A DNA stretch of 64,000 nucleotides from Miltoncostaea sp963771025. GTDB lineage: Bacteria; Actinomycetota; Thermoleophilia; Miltoncostaeales; Miltoncostaeaceae. Where the stretch lies: the NCBI GenBank assembly GCA_963771025.1, contig CAVYRL010000002.1:248001-312000 (forward strand). Direction: 5' to 3'. Below the pieces are notes generated by a model. It ran no database searches, was not told the origin of the DNA, and saw only the letters and a list, made by a program, of their open reading frames with translations. This document shows positions 47,464 through 56,900 of this stretch, in pieces (position 1 is the stretch's first letter; the number at the start of each line of letters is the position of its first letter). Position numbers and translations under genes: made by a program.

Positions 47464-48303
47464 CTAGCCGCCGGGCAGGTCCATGCTCAGGCGCGCGACC
47501 GCTCCGTAGTCGAGGTCGCCAGGCACCTGTTCGAGAAGAGTCCGAGCCAGTTGCGCGAACTCCAGAGGGACGATGTCCAGATCCCGCGCGTGACCGAGAT
47601 CCTTCAGCAGGTTGCGCGTGGTGAAGCCGGGGGCGTGATCGCCGGCCAGCACGCGAGGGAAGAGGTTGCGCAGCTGCCACGAGTCACCCGACGCCGACAT
47701 GACGACCTCGCGCGCCAGGGCGGGGTCCAGGCCCGCGCGCTGACCGGCGCCGAGCGCCTCGGCGGTGGCCGCCGCGATCGTCGCGACGAGCATGTTGTTG
47801 ACGAGCTTGGCCACCAGCCCCAGGCCGACCGGCCCGCAGTGCACGCGCTTGGCGGGGTCTCCGATCACGTCGAGCGCGGGCGCCGCCCGCGCGAGCGCCG
47901 CGGCGTCGCCGCCGCACATCACGGCCAGCGCGCCGCCGGCCGCCGCCGGCGGGCCGCCGCTCACCGGGCAGTCCAGATACGCGACGCCGCGCTCGGCGCA
48001 GAGGGCGGCCAGCTCGCGCGCCACCGCGGGCGCGATGGTGCTCATCTCCACCAGCACCGGCGCCGGCGCCGTCGCGCGCAGCATGTCCTGCACCACGAGG
48101 CGCACGTCCGGGGAGTCGGTGACGCACGAGCAGGCGAGGTCGGCGCCCTCCACGGCCTCGGCCATCGACGGCTCCACGGTGACGGGCAGCCCCTTCGCAC
48201 GCGCGGGCGTTCGCGCGTACAGCCGCACCTCGTGGCCGGCGGCGGCGAGGTTGCGAATCATCTCCGAGCCCATCAGGCCCGATCCGGCGAAGCCGATCAG
48301 CAC
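47464..48303 (-). CDS. NAD(P)-dependent beta-hydroxyacid dehydrogenase (3-hydroxyisobutyrate dehydrogenase family)
   Basis: 279 residues. N-terminal VLIGFAGSGLMGSEMIRNL is the Rossmann motif, DCPVSGGPPAAAGGAL the substrate-binding loop, and GLVAKLVNNML carries the catalytic Lys; the C-terminal helical domain follows with LRNLFPRVLAGDH and FTTRNLLKDLGHARDL. The substrate could be 3-hydroxyisobutyrate, tartronate semialdehyde or a glyoxylate-type acid. GTG 48303 is preferred over GTG 48312, because TATCGT (48316-48311) lies 7 bases before it and includes part of the longer start. Confidence 0.92.
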   Translation of the reverse strand: MLIGFAGSGLMGSEMIRNLAAAGHEVRLYARTPARAKGLPVTVEPSMAEAVEGADLACSCVTDSPDVRLVVQDMLRATAPAPVLVEMSTIAPAVARELAALCAERGVAYLDCPVSGGPPAAAGGALAVMCGGDAAALARAAPALDVIGDPAKRVHCGPVGLGLVAKLVNNMLVATIAAATAEALGAGQRAGLDPALAREVVMSASGDSWQLRNLFPRVLAGDHAPGFTTRNLLKDLGHARDLDIVPLEFAQLARTLLEQVPGDLDYGAVARLSMDLPGG

Positions 48304-48310
48304 GGAGCCC

Positions 48311-48316
48311 ACGATA
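48311..48316 (-). promoter_or_regulatory. -10 box, leaderless dehydrogenase gene
   Basis: TATCGT, then 7 bases, then GTG at 48303. Confidence 0.5.
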
Positions 48317-48598
48317 TCCCGTGTCGCGGGGTGGGAAGAAGTTGAGGGCCGCGCCTGCGCTCTACCTCGTTACCGGGGGAGCGATGCCCAGAAAGTTCGA
48401 AACGCTGTGCCCGAGCGTTCCAAGCTTCCGAACCGCCGCGCGGGGGACAGTGGAGCGGCCCTCGAGGAGAAATATGCCTTGGGCGCGCCGTCCCTGCGCC
48501 CCCCGGAGGGCTGGTCACGCACCCCCTCGACCCGCCGTAAGGGGAGTCTTGCGGCTCGACCCACGGCGACCCGGGTTGCGCGAACCCCGACCGGCCGA
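48317..48598. other. Intergenic stretch with nested hairpin, no gene seen
   Basis: About 280 bases between divergent genes. No frame shows the strong G/C third-position bias of the neighbours. A nested inverted repeat is present: GTTCG/CGAAC (48395-48399 and 48429-48433) around AACGCT/AGCGTT (48401-48406 and 48414-48419). It also has several AT-richer patches. Could be a small RNA or a regulatory region; not a recognisable tRNA, RNase P, SRP or tmRNA. Confidence 0.3.
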
Positions 48599-48604
48599 TA
48601 TCCA
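48599..48604 (+). promoter_or_regulatory. Weak -10 box, YihY-type gene
   Basis: TATCCA, 6 bases before the ATG at 48611; the last position departs from TANNNT. AGGTG overlaps it and could act as ribosome-binding site instead. Confidence 0.35.
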
Positions 48605-48610
48605 GGTGCG

Positions 48611-49558
48611 ATGAGCACGGTCCTCGACCCGACATCTCGCGTGCGTAGCGCGTTGCACCCCCTGCGACGGCCGATATCGTGGCTGTACGAGCTGGTGTCC
48701 GGAACGGTCCAGCGCTCGATCGTCGACGACATCACCCAGGTGGCGAGCCAGTTCGCCTACAACGCGTTCCTGGCGACGGTCCCGTTCATGTTCGTCCTCG
48801 TCTCGATCGTCGGCCTCGTCAGCGAGCCCGACGCGTTCGACGAGTTCCTCCAGCCCGACGCGAACAACGCGATCCCCGTGGAGCTGCGCGCCCTGCTGCG
48901 ATCGGCCCTCAAGTCGGCGACGACCAACACGCAGCAGGCCGCCATCTTCCTGGCGATCGGTGTGATCGGCGCCCTCTACGTCTCCGCCAACGTGATCGGC
49001 GCCCTCGTCGGCGGGCTCGATCGGGTGCGCGGTGTCGCACACCGCCCGTGGGCGAAGGGCAAGCTCACCGCGCTGATCATCGCCATCGCCGCGACGCTGC
49101 TGGCGGTGGCCACCACGCTCGCTCTGCTCGGTGGCTCACGTCTGGTGGACGCGCTCGCCGAGCAGGTGTTCGGCAAGGGCGCGCCCAACGTCGCGACGCG
49201 GGTGCTCTATCTGATCGGCACCACCGGGCTGCTGGTGTTCACCATCGCCGTCTACCATTTCGGTCCCAATGCCCCCCGCCGGCGACTGCTCGCGTCGCTG
49301 CCCGGCGCCGTCCTGGGGGTGGCGGTCTGGTTCAGCATCACCCGCCTGTTCGGTCTGTACATCGAGAACTTCGACTCGTACCGGACGGTCTACGGCGCCC
49401 TGGCCGGTGCCGCGATCTACCTGATCTTCCTGTTCCTGACATGCGTGGCGCTGCTGGTGGGCGCCGAGGTCAACGAGCAGTGGTATGTGATGCGGGTGCG
49501 GCGCAAGGCCGCCGAGTTGGTGGCCAGCGAGGCCGCGGAGGCCCGCACTCAGGTCTGA
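48611..49558 (+). CDS. YihY/UPF0761 family membrane protein
   Basis: 315 residues, six membrane segments (for example ASQFAYNAFLATVPFMFVLVS, AIFLAIGVIGALYVSANVI, LIIAIAATLLAVATTLALL, GAAIYLIFLFLTCVALLVGA). Family once called ribonuclease BN by mistake; no nuclease function is established for it, and envelope or transport roles are suspected. SLPGAVLGVAVWFSITRLFGLYI is the conserved core. A basic C-terminal tail is cytosolic. Tail-to-tail overlap of 10 bases with nei. Confidence 0.9.
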   Translation: MSTVLDPTSRVRSALHPLRRPISWLYELVSGTVQRSIVDDITQVASQFAYNAFLATVPFMFVLVSIVGLVSEPDAFDEFLQPDANNAIPVELRALLRSALKSATTNTQQAAIFLAIGVIGALYVSANVIGALVGGLDRVRGVAHRPWAKGKLTALIIAIAATLLAVATTLALLGGSRLVDALAEQVFGKGAPNVATRVLYLIGTTGLLVFTIAVYHFGPNAPRRRLLASLPGAVLGVAVWFSITRLFGLYIENFDSYRTVYGALAGAAIYLIFLFLTCVALLVGAEVNEQWYVMRVRRKAAELVASEAAEARTQV

Positions 49559-50358
49559 CAGGTGGGGCACCAGTAGGTGGTGCGGTTGGCGTCGCCCTGC
49601 CCGCGCGAGCGAACCGGCGTGCCGCAGCGCCGGCACGGCCTGCCGCGTCGCCGGTAGACCCAGGTGCGCTCGCGGCTCCACGGCGGCGCGCCGGGCGGGC
49701 GGTAGGTGCGGATCGCCCCCGCCTCGCGCACCCCGTCGGCCAACAGCGCCGCCGCCGTCGCGCCCAGCGCGGTCGCCTCCCCGGGGTCGAGGCTCCCCAC
49801 CGCCCGCCACGGGTCGATGCTCGCGAGAAAGCACGCCTCGCTCTTGTAGACGTTGCCGATCCCGCCCACCACGCGCTGGTCCATCAGCGCCTCGCCGACC
49901 TCCCGGGAGGGCTCGAGCCGCGCGATCGCCCTCGCCGTGGCCGGCCCCGGGTCCACCGCCTCCGCGAGCAGGTCGGGGCCGGTGCCGGTGAGCCCGCGGG
50001 GCAGTGGCACTCCGGGCTCCAGCAGGCGCACCTGCGGGCAGCGGTACAGCGAGGCGACGTGCCCCGACGTCCAGAGGGCGAGGAACAGGCCGCCGCGGGC
50101 CGGCTGCCGGGCGGCGGGGGCGAGGCGCCAGACGCCGCTCATCATGAGGTGGGAGTGGAGCACCCGGCCGCTCGCGAAGCGCAGCAGATGGTGCTTGCCG
50201 ACGGCCTCGGCGGCGACCACGGTGTCGCCGTGGAGGCGCTCCGGCAGGCGCTGGGACGCGAGCCGGGGCTCGGGCGCCTCGACCCCGACAAGCGCATGTC
50301 CGACAAGGGCCGCCGTGAAGCGGGAGGCGTTGCGGTGGCTCACGTGACCCTCGGGCAT
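49549..50358 (-). CDS. nei: Formamidopyrimidine/endonuclease VIII-type DNA glycosylase (Nei2-like)
   Basis: 269 residues. N-terminal MPEGHVSHR gives the catalytic Pro2-Glu3; GKHHLLRF is the conserved Lys/His loop, GGIGNVYKSEACF the helix-two-turn-helix, and CRRCGTPVRS...YWCPTCQ the C-terminal zinc finger. PEGH rather than PELPEV favours Nei-type over Fpg. Excises oxidised bases. TATCGT 6 bases before ATG suggests a leaderless transcript. Confidence 0.92.
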   Translation of the reverse strand: MPEGHVSHRNASRFTAALVGHALVGVEAPEPRLASQRLPERLHGDTVVAAEAVGKHHLLRFASGRVLHSHLMMSGVWRLAPAARQPARGGLFLALWTSGHVASLYRCPQVRLLEPGVPLPRGLTGTGPDLLAEAVDPGPATARAIARLEPSREVGEALMDQRVVGGIGNVYKSEACFLASIDPWRAVGSLDPGEATALGATAAALLADGVREAGAIRTYRPPGAPPWSRERTWVYRRRGRPCRRCGTPVRSRGQGDANRTTYWCPTCQT

Positions 50359-50364
50359 CGGCTC

Positions 50365-50370
50365 ACGATA
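50365..50370 (-). promoter_or_regulatory. -10 box, leaderless nei
   Basis: TATCGT, then 6 bases, then ATG at 50358. Confidence 0.55.
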
Positions 50371-50432
50371 TCCCCGCCGCCCTCAGGCGAGACCGACTGG
50401 CGAAAGGCCTGCCCACCGGACACACTCGCGGG

Positions 50433-51014
50433 GTGAGCGACACCCCCGAGGCCACCGACCGCGCGACTGCGGCGTCACAGAGGAGCCCGCTCAGGCGCCG
50501 GGTGCTGATCGGCGCCGGCGTGCTCGTCGGGATCGTGCTGATCTACTACATCGGCGGAGCCACGATCCCGCGCTGGTGGGCGCAGCGGATCGGCGACCAG
50601 GTGAATGGCAGCATCACGGCGGGCATCGCCCTGGGCCTGTTCTACGGCATCGTCTTCACTTTCCTGCCCCTGTTCGTGCTCACCTTCGCCCTGCGGAGGC
50701 GGCGTTCGTGGCGGGCGCGCGCGTGGCTCGTCGGTCTCGCGGTGCTGCTCGCCCTGCCCAACCTCTTCACGCTCGGCATCGTTATCGGCAACAGCAGCGC
50801 GGCCCATGCCGGAGAGCGCACGCTCGACGTCCGTGCGCCCGACTTCCGCGGCGCCACCCTGGCGGGCGCGATCATCGGAGCGGCGGCGGTCGTCGGGCTG
50901 CGCTACCTGCTCATGTCGCGACGCCGCGCCAAGGAGCGCGAGGCGGCATTGCGCGGCGAGCTGCGCTCGCGCGACGACGCCACGGCCGTCGCGCCCACGG
51001 ATCCGGAGAGCTGA
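50433..51014 (+). CDS. Membrane protein of unknown function
   Basis: 193 residues. Four membrane helices by eye: VLIGAGVLVGIVLIYYIGG, GLFYGIVFTFLPLFVLTFAL, AWLVGLAVLLALPNLFTLGIV and GAIIGAAAVVGLRYLLM, with a basic tail. Family not recognised. CACACT lies 6 bases before the GTG start (one mismatch from TACACT), giving a weak leaderless promoter. It precedes a phosphatase and a fructosamine-kinase-like gene and overlaps the former, so all three are probably co-transcribed. Confidence 0.75.
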   Translation: MSDTPEATDRATAASQRSPLRRRVLIGAGVLVGIVLIYYIGGATIPRWWAQRIGDQVNGSITAGIALGLFYGIVFTFLPLFVLTFALRRRRSWRARAWLVGLAVLLALPNLFTLGIVIGNSSAAHAGERTLDVRAPDFRGATLAGAIIGAAAVVGLRYLLMSRRRAKEREAALRGELRSRDDATAVAPTDPES

Positions 51015-51016
51015 CG

Positions 51017-51505
51017 CTGGCCGTCCGCATCTCCTTCGTCTGCCTGGGCAACATCTGCCGCTCGCCGACCGCCGAGGCCGTGATGCGCCACCGGGTGGCG
51101 GCGGCCGGTCTGGACGACGAGATCCTGATCGAGAGCGCCGGCACGGGCGCGTGGCACGTCGGCAGCCCCCCCGACCCCCGCGCGCGCTCGGAGGGGCGCG
51201 GCCGGGGGATCGCGATGGGCGGGCGCGCGCGGCAGTTCGAGGCGGCCGACTTCGACCGGCTCGACCTGGTGCTCGCGATGGATGCGCAGAACGCGGCCGA
51301 CCTGCGCGCGCTGGCCCCCGATCCGGAGGCGGCCGCCAAGGTGCGGCTGTTCCGCGAGTTCGACCCGAAGGCGGCCGGCGACCTCTCGGTTCCGGACCCG
51401 TACTACGGAGGGCCGGAGGGGTTCGCGGAGGTCTTCGAGATGGCGGACGCCGCGAGCGCCGGCCTGATCGCGCACCTGCGCGCGCGGATGCCCCCGGGAC
51501 GATGA
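51017..51505 (+). CDS. Low-molecular-weight protein tyrosine phosphatase family, probable CTG start
   Basis: 162 residues from CTG 51017. Active-site loop VCLGNICRSPTAEAVM (Cys9, Arg15), later acidic DPYYGGPEGF. No ATG, GTG or TTG precedes the loop in this frame: either CTG 51017 (GGAG at 51005-51008 is 8 bases away) or CTG 51011, overlapping the upstream TGA as CTGA. Beside a fructosamine-kinase homologue, relatives dephosphorylate ribulosamine 5-phosphates; that repair role is plausible here, as is ordinary phosphotyrosine hydrolysis. Confidence 0.9.
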   Translation: MAVRISFVCLGNICRSPTAEAVMRHRVAAAGLDDEILIESAGTGAWHVGSPPDPRARSEGRGRGIAMGGRARQFEAADFDRLDLVLAMDAQNAADLRALAPDPEAAAKVRLFREFDPKAAGDLSVPDPYYGGPEGFAEVFEMADAASAGLIAHLRARMPPGR

Positions 51506-52362
51506 CCGCCCTCCTGGACGCGCTCGCCTCGGCGACCGGCTCCACCGTCGTCGATTCGTCGCCCGTCTCAGGAGGCAGCATCAACCGCGCGCTCCGGGCC
51601 ACGCTCGCCGACGGGCGCCGGATCTTCGTCAAGCACCACCCCGACGCGCCACCGGGCTCGTACCGCGCCGAGGCCCACGGCCTCGCGTGGCTCGCCGTCG
51701 CGGGCGGCCTGCGCACCCCCGCGGTGGTGGCGGTGGGTGACGGGCCCGGGCCGCGATTCCTGGCCCTCGAGTGGATCGAGTCCGGGCCGGGCGGACCCGC
51801 GGCGCAGGAGGCGTTCGGCCGCGGTCTCGCCGCGCTTCACATGGCCGGGGCGCCCACCTTCGGCCTCGACCGCGACAACGCGATCGGCGGCCTGCCGCAG
51901 GCCAACACGCCCTGCGACACGTGGCCGGAGTTCTACGGGCTGCGCCGGCTCACGGCGATGGCACGGCCGGCGGTGGACGACGGCGGGCTGCCGCCGGCCT
52001 TCATGGAACGCATCGAACGGTTGTGTGGGCGGCTCCCCGGGCTCTGCGGTCCCGCTGAGCCACCCGCCCGGCTGCACGGTGACCTGTGGAGCGGGAACGC
52101 GATCATCGACGCCCTCGGCGCTCCGGCCGTCGTCGATCCGGCGGTCTACGGGGGTCACCGTGAGATGGATCTGGCGATGATGCGGCTCTTCGGCGGGTTC
52201 CCACCGCGCGTCTACGCGGCCTACGACGAGGTGTACCCGCCCGCCGCCGGCCACGAGGACCGGGTCGCGCTGTTCCAGCTCTACCCCGTGCTGGTGCACG
52301 TGCGCCTGTTCGGCGGCGGCTATGCCCGCCAGGCCGAGGGGATCGTCTCCCGCTACGCCTGA
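51502..52362 (+). CDS. Fructosamine/ribulosamine-3-kinase-like protein
   Basis: 286 residues. Protein-kinase-like fold of the fructosamine kinase family: VSGGSINRALRATLADG, FVKHHPDAPPGSYRAEAHGL (ATP Lys), LEWIESGPGG, RLHGDLWSGNAI with the catalytic Asp, VVDPAVYGGHREMDLAM with the metal Asp. It phosphorylates the sugar of glycated Lys so the adduct falls off; with the phosphatase it forms a candidate protein-deglycation pair. ATGA overlap with the phosphatase; 10-base convergent overlap with the MFS gene. Confidence 0.9.
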   Translation: MTALLDALASATGSTVVDSSPVSGGSINRALRATLADGRRIFVKHHPDAPPGSYRAEAHGLAWLAVAGGLRTPAVVAVGDGPGPRFLALEWIESGPGGPAAQEAFGRGLAALHMAGAPTFGLDRDNAIGGLPQANTPCDTWPEFYGLRRLTAMARPAVDDGGLPPAFMERIERLCGRLPGLCGPAEPPARLHGDLWSGNAIIDALGAPAVVDPAVYGGHREMDLAMMRLFGGFPPRVYAAYDEVYPPAAGHEDRVALFQLYPVLVHVRLFGGGYARQAEGIVSRYA

Positions 52363-53867
52363 GCCGCGGATCGCTCGGATCCGCGCAGGGCCGATACCAG
52401 GGCGCCCAGCAGCGAGAAGGACACCAGCACCCAAAGGGCCAGGTGCATGCCGCTCATGAAGGGCTCGAGCTTGTCGGCCGAGAGTCCCGTGGTGAGCCCG
52501 CTGAAGATGCTGAAGAGCAGCGTGGTCGGGACGACGGCCGTCACGATCATCAGCATCAGCGCGATCGAGATCACCGCCCCGGTGTTCTGCAGCATGGTGC
52601 GCGTCCCCGAGGCGATGCCGCGCCGGTGGGGCGGCACGGCGCCCATCATGGCCGCGGTGTTGGGCGAGTTGAAGACGCCCGATCCGACGCCGACGATCGT
52701 GAGCCAGATGGCCGACTGCCAGAAGGGCGAGTCAACCCGCAGGGTGGTCATGCCCGCCAGCCCGGCCGCGGTGAGCAGCATCCCGAGGACGGCCGGCGCC
52801 CGCGAGCCGTGGCGGTCGGCCCACCACCCGGCGATCGGGGAGGCCACCAGCATGCCAGCGGCGAGGGGGATCAGCTTGATGCCCGCCACGATCGGGTCGT
52901 CCCCCTGCGGGCCCTGGAAGTAGAAGACGAACAGGAACATCAGCGCGAATCGGGCCAGCCCGTTGAGGAACGCGGCGGTCGCGGCGGTCCAGTAGACGCG
53001 GATCCTGAAGAGCTCCAGGTCGAGCATCGGGGACGCGGTGCGCATCTCGACGATGACGAAGGCCGGCAGCAGGACGGCCGCCGCGATCAGGCCGACGATC
53101 ACCATGGGCGCGCTCCAGCCGTCGAGGCCCGCGTCGGAGAGCCCCAGCACGAGGCCCGTCAGGCCTCCCAGGGCCAGGGCGTTGCCGACGAGGTCGTAGG
53201 AGCGTCTGGCGGTGCGGCTCGTCTCCCTGCCGGTCAGCTCGCGCAGCACCAGCGCCGCCCACACCGTCCCCACGATCCCGATCGGCACGTTGAACCAGAA
53301 CACCCAGGCCCAACCGAACCCCACCAGCCAGCCCCCGAGGACCGGGCCGATCACGAGGCCGACGGCCGCGACCATGGTGTTGGTGCCCATCGCCAGGCCC
53401 AGCTGGTCCCGCGGGAAGGCGTCGGTGACGAGCGCCCCCGAGTTCGCGAAGACGAGGGCCCCGCCCACGCCCTGGACGACGCGCCAGATGATCAGGACGG
53501 TGCCCGAATCGGCCAGCCCGGCTCCGAGCGACGCGAGGGTGAAGAGGGCCATGCCCGCGACGTAGAGCCGCTTGCGGCCGAGCTGATCGCCGAGGCGCCC
53601 GGCGGGGAGCAGCAGGACGGTGCTGGCCACCATGTAGGACAGGATCACCCAGATCAGGCTGAGGAGCGACGTCCCCAGCTCCCTCTCCACGTCTGGGAGT
53701 GCGATCAGCAGCGTGCCGGTGTTGACCGTCGCCAGGAACAGCCCGAGGCTGGTGACCGACAGCACCCACCAGCGGTAGTGGTGATGGTCGGCCGAGACTC
53801 CCGGGCGTCGGCTGCGGGCGGCCTGAAGGGGTGCGACGGTGTGGGTGGACGAGGTCACCGCGGTCAT
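52353..53867 (-). CDS. MFS drug exporter, DHA2 (EmrB/QacA) family
   Basis: 504 residues, 14 membrane helices. Motifs: LLIALPDVERELGTS in helix 1, GRLGDQLGRKRLYVAGM (motif A), WRVVQGVGGALVFANSGALV (motif C-like) and PVLGGWLVGFGWAWVFWFNVP. Proton-driven efflux of toxic compounds is the usual role. The N-terminal 30 residues are a disordered extension with HHH. The ATG at 53867 abuts a perfect 17-bp palindrome, so the gene is under repressor control; the regulator is not in the window. Confidence 0.94.
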   Translation of the reverse strand: MTAVTSSTHTVAPLQAARSRRPGVSADHHHYRWWVLSVTSLGLFLATVNTGTLLIALPDVERELGTSLLSLIWVILSYMVASTVLLLPAGRLGDQLGRKRLYVAGMALFTLASLGAGLADSGTVLIIWRVVQGVGGALVFANSGALVTDAFPRDQLGLAMGTNTMVAAVGLVIGPVLGGWLVGFGWAWVFWFNVPIGIVGTVWAALVLRELTGRETSRTARRSYDLVGNALALGGLTGLVLGLSDAGLDGWSAPMVIVGLIAAAVLLPAFVIVEMRTASPMLDLELFRIRVYWTAATAAFLNGLARFALMFLFVFYFQGPQGDDPIVAGIKLIPLAAGMLVASPIAGWWADRHGSRAPAVLGMLLTAAGLAGMTTLRVDSPFWQSAIWLTIVGVGSGVFNSPNTAAMMGAVPPHRRGIASGTRTMLQNTGAVISIALMLMIVTAVVPTTLLFSIFSGLTTGLSADKLEPFMSGMHLALWVLVSFSLLGALVSALRGSERSAAQA

Positions 53868-53884
53868 ACTTGCATACTGCAAGT
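53868..53884. promoter_or_regulatory. Perfect palindromic operator (7-3-7) at the MFS gene
   Basis: ACTTGCA-TAC-TGCAAGT, directly upstream of the MFS start codon and within its probable promoter. Symmetry and position are typical for TetR, MarR or PadR repressors of efflux pumps. Confidence 0.7.
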
Positions 53885-53912
53885 AATGTCGCCCGCCCCG
53901 CTCGCGGCCTCG

Positions 53913-56900
53913 TCAGGCGCGCAGCACCATCGCCCGCAGGTCGGCGCGAAAGCCCGCCGTCGCCAGCGGTGCCTCGAGGGGCGAGCCGAATACCGGCGCG
54001 CCGTCGACGCGCTCGATCGCGGCGCGCCGGCGCCGGTCGCCCAGGATCCAGGCCGCCAGCGCCCCGAGCGCCGGCGCGAGCGTCCGGTCGTCGGCGCTCG
54101 GAAACGTGAGGAGGCCGCGGCCCCCGCGCTCCAGGTACAGCGCGGGCCGGCCGTCCACCAGAACGACCGTCGCTCCGTAGACGCGCGACGGTGCGCGCGC
54201 CGCGTCCCTGCGGGGCCAGGGCACGGCGGCGCCGTAGGGCTGCGCCGGGTCGGCCGCGCCCAGCACCGCCAGGTGGGGCGGCGCGTCGGGCGGGGGATCG
54301 CGGAGGTCGCGAAGGCGCTCCACGGCGCCGGGCGACGCGAACTGCGCCCCTCCGAGGCCCTCGACGAAGTACCCCCGCCGGCACACGCCGAGCGTCTCCA
54401 TTTCGCTGAGGGCGGGGTACACCGCGGCATACCCGCCCGGCACGGCCTCCGCGAGGGTCGCCGATCGGGTCAGCACCCCGTGGCGCTCCACCAGCAGCTC
54501 GGCCAGCGCGCGGCGGCGCTCGTCGGCGGGCGGCGCGCCGGCGAACAGCCGGGCGGCCAGCGACCAGCGGCCGGAGACCGCCGACGGCGCGCCCCGGCCG
54601 CGTCGGGACCGCAGACGCCGCCCGCCCGCGGCCCCCGATCCTGGCCGGGTGAGCGCGGGCAGGCGCTTGGGCCCGCGCAGGGGCAGCCAGAGGTCGTTGG
54701 TCACCTCGCCGGCCCAGACGAGCGCCCAGAGCGCGGTGAACACCTCCTCGCGGGTGGCCTCGCCCGCCGCCAGCAGGTCGTCCCAGAAGCTCGCCCCGCC
54801 GGCGAGCGCCGCGCGGAGCCGTCCGGCGATCTCGCCCTCGGGCGCCGGGTCGGCGGGCGGCGGACCGAGCAGCGGCGCGTCCTCGCGGAAGTAGATCGCG
54901 ACCCGCCCACCGCCCACTCCGCCGGCCCCCGCGCCCACCCACACGATCTCCCCGCGGGCCGCCAGCTCGTCGAGCCAGGCCGGACCGTAGTCGGCCACCC
55001 GGCGCGGGAAGACCTCCGCCTCCCACTGCGCCGCGGGCAGCGCCAGGCCCTGCAGCGTCCCGAGCGCCTCGCGCAGCGCGTCGGCCCCGCGCGCCCCGCC
55101 GGGCCGGTCCACCCGTTGCCAGTCGGGAAGGAAGCGCCCGAGCGCGCGCGGGTCGGCGGGCTCGATCTCGCGCCGCAGCGCCGCCAGGCTCGCGCGCCGC
55201 AGCCGCCGCACCACCTCGGCGTCGCACCACTCGCGCCCGGTGCCCCCGGGGCGCAGCTCGCCGCGCACCAGGACGCCCTCGCTCTCCAGGGCCGCGAGGG
55301 GCGCCTCGAGGGCCCCGGCCTCGAGCGCGTAGCGCGCGGCGGGCTCGGAGATGTGGAAGGGGCCGCGGCCGCGGGCGTAGCGTGCGATCAGGCTCCGGAG
55401 CGCGCCGGGAACGTCCTCGAGAAAGGCGTCCGGCAGCCCTGCCGGCGGCATCACGCCCAGGCCGTCGCGGTAGCGGCCGGCGTCCTCCGCGGCGATCAGG
55501 CGCTCCTCGCCGCCGACCCGAACCACGCAGGCGCGCCGCTCGGCGACCAGGGCCTCGATGAGCCCCGGTGCCGACGCCGGCTCCCGCAGGCGGCGCCCGA
55601 CCTCCGGGAACGACAGGTCGCCGACGCGGCGGAGGAGGTCGTGCAACCCGTCGCCGCCGCGCGCCCGCGCGCGCTCGGAGAGACCCTGCAGGTCGGCCTC
55701 CAGGGTCGCCAGCGCCTCGGCGTCGATCAGGTCGCGCAGCTCCTCCTGGCCGAGCAGCTCGCGCAGCAGGTCGCGGTTGAGCGAGAGGGCCTGGGCCCGC
55801 CGCTCGGCGACCGGGGTGTCGTCGTCGTACATGTACGAGGCGACGTACTCGAACAGCAGCGCGCCCGCGAAGGGCGATGCGGTCGCCGTCTCGACCTCCA
55901 CCACGGCCAGCTCGCGAGACGCGATGCGGCCGAGCACACCGCGCAGGCTGGGCAGGTCGAACCAGTCGTCGAGGCACTCGCGGTAGGTCTCCAGGATCAC
56001 CGGGAAGCTGCCGTACTCGCGGGCCACCTGCAGCAGCGACGAGGCCTTCAGGCGCTGCTGCCAGAGGGGCGTGCGGCGCCCGGGGCGGCGCCGTGGGATC
56101 AGCAGGGCCCGCGCCGCGTTCTCGCGGAAGCGGGCGCCGAACAGGGCCGTCGCCCCCAGCTCGCCCAGCACCAGTTCCTCGAGCTCGTCGGGTCCGATCA
56201 TCGCCACGTCGGCGCCCGGCGCCTCGTCGGCGTCGGGCAGGTGGATGGCGATGCCGTCGTCGCCCCAGATCGTGTGGGCGTCCTGCCCCGTCTGGGCGCG
56301 GATCCGGGCGCCGAGCGCCAGGGCCCACGGCGCATGGACGCGGGCACCGAAGGGGGTCAGCACGCACAGCCGCCAGTCGCCGATCTCGTCGCGGAAGCGC
56401 TCGACCACGACGGCGCGGTCGCTGGGCACGGTGCCGGTGGCCGCCGCCTGATCCTCGAGGTACGCGACCAGGTTGCCCGCCGCACGCTCATCGAAGGCGC
56501 TCTCCGCGCGGAGCCTGCGGGTGGCCTCCCGGGGCCCGGCCGCGATCAGCTCGCGCGCGAGGCGGCCCACGCCCTCACCGAGCTCGTACGGGCGGCCGAT
56601 GCCCTCGCCCTTCCAGAAGGGCAGGGCGCCCGGCGCGCCCGGAGCGGGGGTCACCACCACCCGGTCGCGCGTGATCTCCTCGATGCGCCATGTGGAGGCG
56701 CCCAACATGAAGGCCTGACCGCTGCGGGCCTCGTAGACCATCTCCTCGTCCAACTCGCCGACCCGCGCGCCGTCGGGCAGCACGACGGTGAAGAGGCCCC
56801 GGTCGGGGATGGTGCCGGCGTTCTGCACGGCCAGAGCCCGCGACCCGTCGCGGCCCCGAACCGTCCCGGCCGTCCGGTCCCAGACGACCCGGGGCCGCAA

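Noticed and set aside
48340..48400. tRNA-like D-loop string (reverse strand)
   Set aside because: AGGTAGAGCGC resembles a D arm, but no anticodon stem, T arm or acceptor pairing follows.
48321..48614. 97-codon ORF upstream of the YihY gene
   Set aside because: G/C at third positions is clearly lower than in neighbouring genes and the product looks random; no start signals.
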